A DNA stretch of 64,000 bases from Roseovarius litoreus (GTDB lineage: Bacteria; Pseudomonadota; Alphaproteobacteria; Rhodobacterales; Rhodobacteraceae): NCBI RefSeq assembly GCF_900142765.1, contig NZ_FRCB01000001.1, forward strand, positions 1 to 64,000, read 5' to 3'. The position numbers and the translations under genes were made by a program. The notes under the pieces are model-generated. The model saw only the letters and a list, made by a program, of their open reading frames with translations. It made no database searches and had not been told where the DNA came from. Shown here piece by piece: positions 34,809 through 42,759 of this stretch; position 1 is the stretch's first letter, and every line of letters begins with the position of its first letter.

Positions 34809-37291
34809 GGCGTGCCTCCGGGCTGCTCGGTCGCCTGTTTGACATAGGCACGCCGGGCTTCGGCGAAGGCGCGAAGGCGGGCTTCGACCCGGGCGTTGAT
34901 GCTGCCTTCGGGATAGGCGCCGTCGGGGCCGCGCACTCCGGCACTGGCCCCCATCAGAACGGCGATGGCGTCCGAGACGCTGCGCATCGGGAGGATGCGG
35001 AAACGGCGGTCGCGGACCGCGTCGATCACCCGGGCGCGCAGGGCGAGATGCTTGACATTGGCGGCGGGGATCAGCACGCCTTGCCGCCCCGTCAGGCCAC
35101 GGGCGGCGCAGATGTCGAAGAAGCCTTCGATCTTTTCATTGACCCCGCCGATGGCCTGAATGTCGCCGAACTGGTTGACCGATCCGGTGATCGCGAAGGA
35201 CTGATCGATGGGCGCCTCGGCCAGCGAGGAGATCAGCGCCAGCAACTCGGCCGCCGAGGCGCTGTCGCCATCCACGCCGCCATAGCTTTGTTCGAACACG
35301 AGGCTGGCCCAGAGCGACATCGGCGCGTCGGTGGCGAAGCTGCTGGCAAGATAGCCCTGAAGGATCAGCACGCCCTTGGAGTGGATCGGACCGCCCAGCT
35401 CGGTCTCGCGTTCGATATCCACCAGTTTGCCGCTGCCCATCCGGGTGCGCGCGGTCAGCCGGGAGGGCCGCCCGAAGGTGGCGGCGCCGATCTGCAGCAC
35501 CGAAAGCGCGTTGATCTGTCCGATGCGCGCCCCGTCGGTGTCGATCAGCACGGTCTGCCGGGTGATCGCCTCGTGGGAAAGATCGCGCAGGCGGCTGGCG
35601 CGGCGGTCGCGTTCAGCGATGGCGCGGTCGATATCGGCGGCGGTGATTGCGCTGTGGTCGTTGCCATCGGCCCAGTGATCCGCCTCGCGCAGGATGTCCG
35701 ACAGGGTGTCGGTGTCGAGCGTGAAGCGTTCCGCATCGCCCGCAAGCCGGGTGCTTTCGCGCAAGGTGGCGGCCACGGCGCCCGGCTCGAGGGGACGAAT
35801 GCCCGCGTCATGCGCCAGACTGCCCAGCATCCGCGCATAGCCCTGCCGGTGGTCTTCGCCCGCCGGCATGTGATCGTTGAGATCGGCCTGCAGCTTGAAC
35901 AGATGCGCGAAATCCGGATCAAAGGCCGCCAGAAGGTAGTAATGCAGCCGCTCGCCCACCAGCACCACACGGGTCTTGAGGGGGATCGGATCGGGATCGA
36001 GCGACACGGTGGAAATCAGGCTGAGCCGCTCGCCGGGCGAATAGATCGAGATCTCACCGGTGCGCAGGCAGCGCTTGAGCGCGTCCCAGGCGAAGGGTTC
36101 CTGCAGCACATGCAGCGCATCCAGCACCAGAAACCCGCCATTGGCACGGTGCAGCGCACCGGGTTTTATCATGGTGAAATTGGTCACCAGCGCGCCCATC
36201 TCGGAGGCATATTCAATGCGCCCGATCAGATTGCCCAAGGTGGGCAGCGATTCCTCGATCACCGGGGCGCCTTGGGTGTCGTGGGCGGCATCCCCCTGCC
36301 CTGCCCCGTCATGCGCGACCATCACGTTGACGGCGTAGCGCTGAAACTGGGGCCGCGCGTAATGCTTGCTGGTGGGGCCGGGAAAGGGGCCGCCCTGCAT
36401 CTGCTCGTCGCGGATCAGAAAAAGCTGGGCGTTCTCGATCAGATCGGCGCGCACGCGGTCGAGATGCGCGCGCACCGGGGCGTGATCGCGGAACGCCTCG
36501 GCCACTTCGGCGATGGCGGCATCCACCCCGGCGGTGGCCATCTCGACATTCAGGGTCTCGACGCGGGCGCGGTGCTGTTTCTCGCGCGCAGGCGCGGCCT
36601 TGAGCACCTCGGCCAGCTCACCTTGCGTCTGATCGACTGCGGCATCGACGCGGGCCTGCTCATCTTCGGAGAGCGCCTCGTATTTGTCGGGGGTGAGCAC
36701 CTCGCCGCCATGCAGCCCGGCCACGGTGAAGCCCATCGGCGTGCGCAGGATGGCCACGCCCCGGCCGCGGGCGCGCTCGAAGAGCTGCGACATCTCGGCC
36801 TCGTGCAGATCGGCGAATTCCTGTTCGATGGCGTTGCGGCGGGTCTGGTAATCCTCGGATTCGAAGATCGCCGGGATGTCATTGGCCAATTCGTCGATCA
36901 GATGCTCCATCGCCTTGCAGAAGCGGCTGGCCTGACCGGGGGGCAGTTCGATCGCGCGCGGCTTGTCCGGCGCGTCGAAATTATTGACGTAAACCCAATC
37001 GCTTGGCCGCTCGCGGTCCTCGGCGGCCTGCGCCAGAATGGCGCGCACGATCCGGTGCCGACCGCTTCCGGGCGTCCCCAGCACGAAGGCGTTGAAATCG
37101 CCATGCGGTATGTCGGCGGCCATGCGGATCGCATCCACCGCGCGCTCCTGACCCAGCCAGCCGATATCGGGCGCGAGATCGGCGGTGGTGGCGAAGTCGA
37201 AATCCGCCGCCGTGACCGGGACACAGAGCCGCTCGGGCGCAAGCGGCTGCGGGAGTTCGGGACCATCGGCGGGATCTGAGGTATCGCTCAT
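34805..37291 (-). CDS. Lon-like AAA+ protease with C-terminal S16 domain
   Basis: This 828-residue ATP-dependent protease resembles the AAA_32/Lon_C (YcbZ-LonB-like) class. The C-terminal proteolytic domain holds the catalytic dyad Ser677 (GGVDGDSAS) and Lys720 (GGVNEKIEG), 43 residues apart as in E. coli Lon. The N-terminal ATPase has a degenerate Walker A, LGTPGSGRHRIV, in which the lysine is replaced. A long helical insertion spans roughly 150-270, and the main AAA segment contains HRANGGFLVLDALHVLQ. It heads the operon with the USP-like and ABC exporter genes, and an FNR-like box lies 83 bp upstream. Quality control under low oxygen or stress is inferred. Confidence 0.83.
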   Translation of the reverse strand: MSDTSDPADGPELPQPLAPERLCVPVTAADFDFATTADLAPDIGWLGQERAVDAIRMAADIPHGDFNAFVLGTPGSGRHRIVRAILAQAAEDRERPSDWVYVNNFDAPDKPRAIELPPGQASRFCKAMEHLIDELANDIPAIFESEDYQTRRNAIEQEFADLHEAEMSQLFERARGRGVAILRTPMGFTVAGLHGGEVLTPDKYEALSEDEQARVDAAVDQTQGELAEVLKAAPAREKQHRARVETLNVEMATAGVDAAIAEVAEAFRDHAPVRAHLDRVRADLIENAQLFLIRDEQMQGGPFPGPTSKHYARPQFQRYAVNVMVAHDGAGQGDAAHDTQGAPVIEESLPTLGNLIGRIEYASEMGALVTNFTMIKPGALHRANGGFLVLDALHVLQEPFAWDALKRCLRTGEISIYSPGERLSLISTVSLDPDPIPLKTRVVLVGERLHYYLLAAFDPDFAHLFKLQADLNDHMPAGEDHRQGYARMLGSLAHDAGIRPLEPGAVAATLRESTRLAGDAERFTLDTDTLSDILREADHWADGNDHSAITAADIDRAIAERDRRASRLRDLSHEAITRQTVLIDTDGARIGQINALSVLQIGAATFGRPSRLTARTRMGSGKLVDIERETELGGPIHSKGVLILQGYLASSFATDAPMSLWASLVFEQSYGGVDGDSASAAELLALISSLAEAPIDQSFAITGSVNQFGDIQAIGGVNEKIEGFFDICAARGLTGRQGVLIPAANVKHLALRARVIDAVRDRRFRILPMRSVSDAIAVLMGASAGVRGPDGAYPEGSINARVEARLRAFAEARRAYVKQATEQPGGTP

Positions 37292-37373
37292 GATGCGGGT
37301 CGCAGCCTCCTGTTGCTGGAATGCCGGTAAACGGTGTGCGCAACGAGCTTAACGCAGGGCAAGCCGCCGGGAA

Positions 37374-37387
37374 TTGACGTCAGTCAA
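37374..37387. promoter_or_regulatory. FNR/CRP-type box
   Basis: TTGACGTCAGTCAA is a perfect inverted repeat, TTGAC-N4-GTCAA, one base per half-site away from the FNR/FnrL consensus TTGAT-N4-ATCAA. It lies 83 bp upstream of the Lon-like start and 88 bp upstream of bioM. The Lon-like operon is the more likely target. Nothing else stands out in the gap 37292-37474. No BioR-type box was seen before bioM. Confidence 0.5.
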
Positions 37388-37474
37388 AGCCGGGACCCGG
37401 TGTTTGCACTGGCAAGTCCGTGGCCGGCGCGATATTGCACCGGTTCAGCAGCGTTCGGGACGCGGGACAACAGG

Positions 37475-38203
37475 ATGACGCCAGACAGCACAGCGATGGG
37501 ACCGGTGCGCCTGACGGGGGTAAGCCACGGCTTCGGCGCCCGCACCGTGCTGCGCGACCTGAGCCTGACGCTGTCCGAACGGCGGATCGGCATCGTGGGG
37601 CGCAACGGCTCGGGCAAGACGACGCTGTCGCGGCTGATCGCGGGGCTGATCGCGCCCGATGCGGGACAGGTCACGGTGGCGGGCGTGGATGTCGCCCGCG
37701 ACCGCAAGGCCGCGATCCGCACGGTGGGCATCCTGTTCCAGAACCCCGATCACCAGATCATCTTTCCCACCGTCGAGGAAGAGCTGGCCTTCGGCCTGCG
37801 CCAGCTGGGCCATGACAAGACCGCCGCGCGCGCCGAGGCGCATGCGATGCTGGCGCGGTTCGGGCGCGCTGACTGGTCCGAGCGCCCGGTGGCGACCCTG
37901 TCGCAAGGCCAGCGGCATCTGGTCTGCCTGATGTCGGTGCTGGCGATGGCGCCGCGCGTCATCGTGCTGGACGAGCCGTTTGCGGGGCTGGACCTGCCGA
38001 CGACGCGGGCGCTGCGGCGCTATCTTGATGCGGTACCGGCACAGGTGATCCATGTCTCGCACGACATCTCGGCGCTTTCGGGCTATGATCGGGCGATCTG
38101 GCTTGAGGGGGGCGGTGTTGCCGCCGACGGCCCGGCCGAGGCGACGCTTGCGGCCTATCTGAAGGCGATGGAGGCGCTTGGCGATGCTGACGCTGACCTC
38201 TGA
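37475..38203 (+). CDS. bioM: Biotin ECF transporter ATPase
   Basis: This is a 242-residue energy-coupling-factor ATPase. Walker A is GRNGSGKTT, the Q-loop is LFQNPDHQIIFPTVEEE (typical of ECF ATPases), the signature is LSQGQRHL, Walker B is VIVLDEPFAGLD and the switch histidine lies in HVSHD. It powers the BioY biotin-binding protein through BioN. The ATG at 37475 (MTPDSTAMG) is preferred. An ATG seven codons later is also possible. It overlaps bioN by 20 bp. The gene order bioM-bioN-bioY is typical of Rhodobacteraceae. Confidence 0.92.
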   Translation: MTPDSTAMGPVRLTGVSHGFGARTVLRDLSLTLSERRIGIVGRNGSGKTTLSRLIAGLIAPDAGQVTVAGVDVARDRKAAIRTVGILFQNPDHQIIFPTVEEELAFGLRQLGHDKTAARAEAHAMLARFGRADWSERPVATLSQGQRHLVCLMSVLAMAPRVIVLDEPFAGLDLPTTRALRRYLDAVPAQVIHVSHDISALSGYDRAIWLEGGGVAADGPAEATLAAYLKAMEALGDADADL

Positions 38204-38789
38204 GATCCGCACACCTTATCACCGGCTGCGCGCCGGGGCCAAGCTGGCCGCGCTTTGCGCCGCGACGGTTGCGCTCTTCGTGCTCGACAGCGTCGCCGCG
38301 ATGATGCTGGCCAATGCGGCGGTAGCGGGGCTTTACCTCGTGGCGGGGTGGCGGTTCCTGCACGCGGGGCTGGGCCTGCTCAAGCCGGTGTGGTTTTTCG
38401 TGGCGCTGGTGCTCGCGTGGCATGGGCTGACCGGCGATCTGCGGGCGGGCACGGTGATCGCACTGCGGCTGATCGCGGCGGTGGCGCTGGCCAATCTGGT
38501 GACCATGACCAGCCGCTTCGACGATCTGGTCGAGGTGGTGATGTGGGGGCTGTCGCCGCTCAGACGGCTGGGGGTCAGAACGGCGCCCATCGGCTTTGCC
38601 ATCGTGCTGGTGGTGCGCTTCATCCCCGTGATGCTGGACAAGGCCCGGCTGCTGATCGACGCCTGGCGCGCGCGCAGCCCGCGGCGCCCCGGCTGGCAGG
38701 TGGCGCTGCCGATCACGCTGGTGGCGGTGGATGACGCCGAACATGTCGCCGAGGCGCTGCGCGCGCGCGGCGGATTCGATATGGATTGA
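38184..38789 (+). CDS. bioN: Biotin ECF transporter transmembrane component
   Basis: This is a 201-residue T-component that couples the BioM ATPase to the BioY substrate-binding protein. About five hydrophobic segments are visible, and the coupling helices contain the A-R-x motifs characteristic of ECF T-proteins (DAWRARSPRR and EALRARGGF). The ATG at 38184 is preferred over a TTG two codons upstream. It overlaps bioM by 20 bp, and 30 bp separate it from bioY. Inner-membrane location. Confidence 0.9.
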   Translation: MLTLTSEIRTPYHRLRAGAKLAALCAATVALFVLDSVAAMMLANAAVAGLYLVAGWRFLHAGLGLLKPVWFFVALVLAWHGLTGDLRAGTVIALRLIAAVALANLVTMTSRFDDLVEVVMWGLSPLRRLGVRTAPIGFAIVLVVRFIPVMLDKARLLIDAWRARSPRRPGWQVALPITLVAVDDAEHVAEALRARGGFDMD

Positions 38790-38819
38790 ACAGGACTGAC
38801 AAGGAAGGGAACAGGACGC

Positions 38820-39365
38820 ATGGAACGACAGGTCACACTCATCGCCCTTTTCGCGGCGCTGATCGCGGTGCTGGGGCTGGTGCCGAAATTCACGCTGGCC
38901 TCGGGGATCCCGATCACCGCGCAGGGCATGGGGATCATGCTCTGCGGCACGATCCTGGGCGCGCGACGCGGCGCGCTGGCGGTGCTGCTGTTTCTGGGGC
39001 TGGTGGCGCTTGGCCTGCCGCTTCTGGCGGGCGGGCGCGGCGGTCTGGGCGTCTTTGCCGGGCCGACGGTGGGCTTTCTGATCGGCTTTCCGATCGCGGC
39101 CTTCGTCACCGGGTGGATCATGGAACGGATGCGCGGCGCGCCGGTCTTTCCCGCCGCGATCTGCGCGGCGGTGATCGGCGGGATCCTGGTGCTCTATATC
39201 CCCGGCATCCTCGGGATGGTGGCGATGCTCGATCTCACCGTGACCCAGGCCACGCTGTCGATGGCGCCGTTCATCCCCGGCGATCTCATCAAGGCAGGTC
39301 TGGCGGCAGCGCTGACCGCGGCGCTTTACAAGGCGCGCCCCGCCAGCGTTCTGTCGCGCGCCTGA
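38820..39365 (+). CDS. bioY: Biotin transporter substrate-binding protein BioY
   Basis: BioY is the S-component that binds biotin in the membrane, alone or with BioMN. The 181-residue product has six hydrophobic helices and the family blocks IPITAQGMGIMLCGTILGAR, GRGGLGVFAGPTVGFLIGFP and PFIPGDLIKAGLAAAL. These match the biotin-binding loop and the conserved PGDL motif. It closes the bioMNY operon, with a hairpin right after the stop codon. No BirA-type gene is nearby, although a degenerate ligase-like protein occurs at 54.2 kb. Confidence 0.93.
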   Translation: MERQVTLIALFAALIAVLGLVPKFTLASGIPITAQGMGIMLCGTILGARRGALAVLLFLGLVALGLPLLAGGRGGLGVFAGPTVGFLIGFPIAAFVTGWIMERMRGAPVFPAAICAAVIGGILVLYIPGILGMVAMLDLTVTQATLSMAPFIPGDLIKAGLAAALTAALYKARPASVLSRA

Positions 39366-39399
39366 GCCTGCAGCCCTTTAGCCGCAGGTCTCAGCCTTT
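39362..39399 (+). terminator. Terminator-like hairpin after bioY
   Basis: CTGAGCCTGC and GCAGGTCTCAG (39362-39371 and 39384-39394) pair with one bulged base and are followed by CCTTT. The T tract is short. It lies between the convergent bioY and cupin genes and could serve both. Confidence 0.4.
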
Positions 39400-39714
39400 G
39401 TCGAGTGCAGCGAGATCGAGCCCCTGCTTGAACTCCAGCTCGACAAAGGCCATGGGCGCCGTGCCGCCATTGATGACGTTATGCTCCACGCCGACGGGCC
39501 GGTGATAGGTCCGGCCCGGCGGCAAGCTCACCTCATTGACGCTGCCATCGGGCATCTCGAGATGCATCTCGCAGGCGCTCAGTGCCACGATGACGTAATC
39601 GAAGCCGTGCACATGCCAGCCGGTCTCGGCGCCCGGTTCGAAATCGAACCTTGTGATGCGGTGGCTGTCATCATCGGCCAGGGTCGTGGGCTGCGCCTGC
39701 GGGCGGTCGGACAT
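39391..39714 (-). CDS. Small cupin-domain protein
   Basis: This is a 107-residue single-domain cupin. The metal-binding histidines are visible in AETGWHVHGFDYVIV (motif 1, with the acidic partner replaced by aspartate or tyrosine) and in PVGVEHNVINGG (motif 2). The ATG at 39712-39714 is supported by an AAGGAG site 8 bp upstream. The longer open frame reads into a repeat-rich spacer. The function is unknown. Such cupins act as isomerases, dioxygenases or sensors. It is convergent with bioY, so no operon link is implied. Confidence 0.78.
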   Translation of the reverse strand: MSDRPQAQPTTLADDDSHRITRFDFEPGAETGWHVHGFDYVIVALSACEMHLEMPDGSVNEVSLPPGRTYHRPVGVEHNVINGGTAPMAFVELEFKQGLDLAALDKG

Positions 39715-39761
39715 CGGGTCGGCTCCTTGCAGATGGACTGTCGCCGCAAAGCCTAATGCAC

Positions 39762-39839
39762 CGGGTTTCTTCTGGCCAGAAATATCCCGGGGGAGTCGTT
39801 GAAATCCCTTCAGGATTTCAACGGCGGGGGCTGGCCCCC
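39762..39839. repeat. Dispersed intergenic repeat with stacked hairpins, copy 2
   Basis: GGTTTCTTCTGGCC (39764-39777), followed by AGAAATATCCC and a G-run, matches the element at 20293. It is followed by a perfect 11-bp stem, CGTTGAAATCC with GGATTTCAACG (39797-39807 and 39813-39823), and then by GGGGGC-TG-GCCCCC (39826-39839). The whole spacer 39715-39909 is made of such elements. Termination of the formate dehydrogenase operon that ends at 39910 is a plausible role. Confidence 0.65.
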
Positions 39840-39909
39840 ACCCGCGCGCCCATGGCGCGCAAACCCTGCCGCGCCAAAGGCGCGTCCATCGCAATGCCCG
39901 ACCTCGGGT

Positions 39910-41283
39910 CTAGACGCCCCAGCTCGCGCATTTGCGGTCGATGGTCTTGCGCGACACGCCAAGGCGGCGGGCGGCCTCGGCGCGGTTGCCGCCGCAGGCG
40001 TCGAGCACGTTGAGGATATGGCGCTGCTCGACCAGCTCCAGCGTCTCGATGGCCTCGGGGCCGGTGATGCGCCCCTCGCCCGAAAACTCTGCCGGGAAGG
40101 CGCCGAGAATCACCGAGCGTTCGATCAGGTTGCGCAGCTCGCGCACATTGCCGGGCCAGTCGTAGCGGCTGAGCTTGAGGAACACCTCTTCGTTCAGCTC
40201 CAGCGCCGGCAGGCCGAGCGCGCGGGAAAACTCGCTCATGAAATAGGCCGCAAGCTCGACGATATCCTCGGTGCGGTCGCGCAGCAGCGGCATCTCGATG
40301 CGGAACACGTTGATCCGGTGGTAGAGATCGGCGCGGAAGCGGCCTTCGGCCACGGCGGCGTCGAGATCGGCATTGGTCGCGAACAAAAACCGCAGGTTGA
40401 GCGGGATCTCGCGCTCGGCGCCGGCGGGGCGGATGCGCTGATCTTCGAGCACGCGCAACAGCGTGGCCTGCGCCTGGACGGGTAGTTGCGCCACCTCGTC
40501 CAGAAAGAGCGTGCCGCCATCGGCATGCAGGAACAACCCTTCCTTGAGCGGCTGGCCGTCCTGCAGGACGCCGAACAGCTCTTCGGAGATCTTGTCGGGC
40601 GAGATGGCGGCGCAGTTGACGGCGACGAAGGGCGCCTCGGCCCGGTCCGACAGGCCGTGCAGCGTGCGCGCGGCCACTTCCTTGCCGGTGCCGCTGGCGC
40701 CGGTGAAGAGCACCGTGGTGCGCTGCGGCGCCACCTTGGCCAGCATGTCACGCACGTCCTGCACGGCGGGGGACTGGCCCAAAAGACGCCCCCGCGCGCT
40801 GATGCCGCCTTCGGAGAGTTCATGCTTGAGAAGGTAATTCTCGCGCCGCAGATATTTGCGGTCGAGCGCGCGCGCCACGGCATTGAGGATCTGGTTGGCG
40901 CGGAACGGCTTGAGCACGAAATCCGCCACCCCGGCGCGCAGCGCGCGAATGGCGGTGTCGAGATCGGCATAGGCGGTGATCAGGATCGCATCGGCAAAAA
41001 GCCCCACGCGGCGCTGCTCATCGAGCCAATCCAGACCGGCGGTTTCGGGCATGATGTTGTCGAGGATGATGAGATCGAAATGCGCCTGATCCAGCAGGTC
41101 CGACGCCTCGCGGGCCGAGCGCGCCTGTTCGACGCGCTTGCAGCGCGGCGTCAGAACCTTGGTCAGGAAGTTGCGCATTCCCGGCTCGTCATCGATCACG
41201 AGGATCGAGGCGACCTCGAGATTTTCGCCGTAATCGTCATCGGGCCGGGTGGCGCCGCTTGTCTGAACGCCGGCGACGGTCAT
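39910..41283 (-). CDS. NtrC-type response regulator lacking the GAFTGA loop
   Basis: This 457-residue regulator has a receiver domain (acidic pair near residue 31, phosphoacceptor Asp75 in LIILDNIMPE, FVLKPF lysine), an AAA+ domain with Walker A GASGTGKE and Walker B TLFLDEV, and a Fis-type helix-turn-helix (NRAEAARRLGVSRKTIDRK). The sigma-54 contact loop is missing: after ELFG the sequence runs VLQDGQPLKEGLF, four residues shorter than normal and without GAFTGA. Rhodobacter NtrC, which also lacks GAFTGA, works with sigma-70, so this protein probably does the same. It is the last gene of the formate dehydrogenase operon and overlaps the small membrane gene by 4 bp. Confidence 0.85.
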   Translation of the reverse strand: MTVAGVQTSGATRPDDDYGENLEVASILVIDDEPGMRNFLTKVLTPRCKRVEQARSAREASDLLDQAHFDLIILDNIMPETAGLDWLDEQRRVGLFADAILITAYADLDTAIRALRAGVADFVLKPFRANQILNAVARALDRKYLRRENYLLKHELSEGGISARGRLLGQSPAVQDVRDMLAKVAPQRTTVLFTGASGTGKEVAARTLHGLSDRAEAPFVAVNCAAISPDKISEELFGVLQDGQPLKEGLFLHADGGTLFLDEVAQLPVQAQATLLRVLEDQRIRPAGAEREIPLNLRFLFATNADLDAAVAEGRFRADLYHRINVFRIEMPLLRDRTEDIVELAAYFMSEFSRALGLPALELNEEVFLKLSRYDWPGNVRELRNLIERSVILGAFPAEFSGEGRITGPEAIETLELVEQRHILNVLDACGGNRAEAARRLGVSRKTIDRKCASWGV

Positions 41284-41417
41284 TCCGACGCGTCATCGAG
41301 CCGGACGGAGTCGCTGGCAAAGGTCTGCCCGCTCGAGAAGCCCATCTCGCCGAGAATGTAGTAACCGGCGATCGAGATCACCACGGTGGCCGCAAAGGCC
41401 GCATACATCGCTTTCAT
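41280..41417 (-). CDS. 45-residue single-span membrane protein in the formate dehydrogenase operon
   Basis: This small gene encodes MKAMYAAFAATVVISIAGYY and continues ILGEMGFSSGQTFASDSVRLDDASE. One hydrophobic helix (residues 4-22) is followed by a polar tail. The ATG at 41415-41417 has an excellent AAGGAGA site, the WD40-cytochrome c gene ends 1 bp upstream, and its TGA overlaps the regulator start (ATGA). That tight packing argues strongly that it is real. It may be a small subunit or assembly factor of the membrane-bound dehydrogenase, or pass a signal to the regulator. No family was recognised. Confidence 0.8.
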   Translation of the reverse strand: MKAMYAAFAATVVISIAGYYILGEMGFSSGQTFASDSVRLDDASE

Positions 41418-41418
41418 C

Positions 41419-42756
41419 TCAGTTCTCCTTGTTTGGGCCCGCATCTGGGGCCGTATCCGGAGCCGTCGCCGAACGAAGGAAGGCGATCAGGTCCTGGCGG
41501 TCTGTCTCGGCCCGGATAACCTGCATCGGCATCCGGGACCCTGGTATGTAGTGGTCGGGGCCCATGTCGAACAGGGCATCAATAGTGTCGTCGGACCAGA
41601 TGATGTCCGATGTGGCAAGGATGTCGGAATAGGGATAATCCGCGATCGCCCCCGCCTTGCGGCCAAAAAGATCATAGAGCGTCGGCCCCGCCTTGCGCGA
41701 GGGCGGCGGGGTCAGCGCGTGGCAGATCGAGCATTTGCGCATGAACTGCCGCTCGCCATTGGGCATGGTTTCAGGGTCGCGCAGGAAGCTTTGCCGCTGA
41801 GAGCTTCCGGCGGGATCGAATTCATCGAGCAGGGCAACGGGCCAGGAATAGACCACATCATCAAGCCCGCCTGCCAGGATCGAGGCCCCGTCGGCGGAGA
41901 AATCCAGCGCCCAGACCGGGCCGCGCTGCATGGCGCGGAAATCGCGGGTGATGCGCCACGTGCCGGTGTCAATCATCATGATATAGCCATGCCCGTCGCC
42001 CACCGCCATTTGGCTGGTCGCCTCGTGATGCGCCATTGCCAGCACTGGGCGCCGCTCGAGCGAGAAATCGTAGAGTTGCTCCCCGCTGACCGGGTCGATC
42101 ACCCGCGTGACGCCATCGACCGCACCATAGGCCAGCCAGGCATCGTTCGGACCCAGCACAAGCCGGTTCACGCCGAAGCCCTGATCGGTCAGAACCCGGT
42201 CCTCGCCCGAGGCCACATCCCAGACGCGGATCGTACCATCGGCGGAGGCCGAAAAGAGCCGCGCGCCGTCCGAGGCGAAGGTCACGGCATTCACCCCCGA
42301 TCCATGGCCGCGCAAGAAGCGCGGCGCACCGTCAGGCGCGACAAGCGGCCAGAGCCCGATGGAACCATCCCAACTGGCCGAGGCCAGAAGGGCGCCATCC
42401 GGCGAGACCGACAGCCCCGCGACCTTGCCCTGATGCCCGGTCAGACGGCTTGGTGTCCCGGCATCAAGGTCCCACAGGATCACGTTGAAATCATCGCCCC
42501 CCGATGCCGCACGGTCAGGCGCGAGGAAAAGCACCGTGTTCACGGCGGCGTCATGCCCTTCGAGCCAGCGCGGATCGCGTCCCTGCCAAAGCCCCACGGA
42601 ATTGTCGAAGCTGCCCGAGATCACCCGGCCCGTCGCAGGATCGACCTGCACCCCCATGATCGGGCCGCCATGGCCCTTGAGCGTGGTAAAGTCCTGACTG
42701 GCGGCCGGGAGGGCCGCCAGCACAGACATGAGCAGGCCTGAGACCAGCGCGCGCAT
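41419..42756 (-). CDS. Periplasmic WD40-repeat protein fused to a c-type cytochrome
   Basis: This is a 445-residue exported protein with a signal peptide (MRALVSGLLMSVLAALPAAS). About seven WD40-type blades occupy residues 25-310, with repeats such as GHGGPIMGVQVDPATGRVIS and SASADGTIRVWD. A class I cytochrome c domain follows, with heme motif CSICH at 342-346 and a probable axial methionine in GSRMPMQVI. It sits 3 bp after the cytochrome b subunit gene, so it may carry electrons between formate dehydrogenase and the respiratory chain. The propeller could dock a partner. The combination is uncommon. Confidence 0.85.
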   Translation of the reverse strand: MRALVSGLLMSVLAALPAASQDFTTLKGHGGPIMGVQVDPATGRVISGSFDNSVGLWQGRDPRWLEGHDAAVNTVLFLAPDRAASGGDDFNVILWDLDAGTPSRLTGHQGKVAGLSVSPDGALLASASWDGSIGLWPLVAPDGAPRFLRGHGSGVNAVTFASDGARLFSASADGTIRVWDVASGEDRVLTDQGFGVNRLVLGPNDAWLAYGAVDGVTRVIDPVSGEQLYDFSLERRPVLAMAHHEATSQMAVGDGHGYIMMIDTGTWRITRDFRAMQRGPVWALDFSADGASILAGGLDDVVYSWPVALLDEFDPAGSSQRQSFLRDPETMPNGERQFMRKCSICHALTPPPSRKAGPTLYDLFGRKAGAIADYPYSDILATSDIIWSDDTIDALFDMGPDHYIPGSRMPMQVIRAETDRQDLIAFLRSATAPDTAPDAGPNKEN

Positions 42757-42759
42757 CCC

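Noticed and set aside
37292..37474. BioR operator before bioM
   Set aside because: No TTATCTATAA-like box could be found. The only clear palindrome is the FNR-like site.
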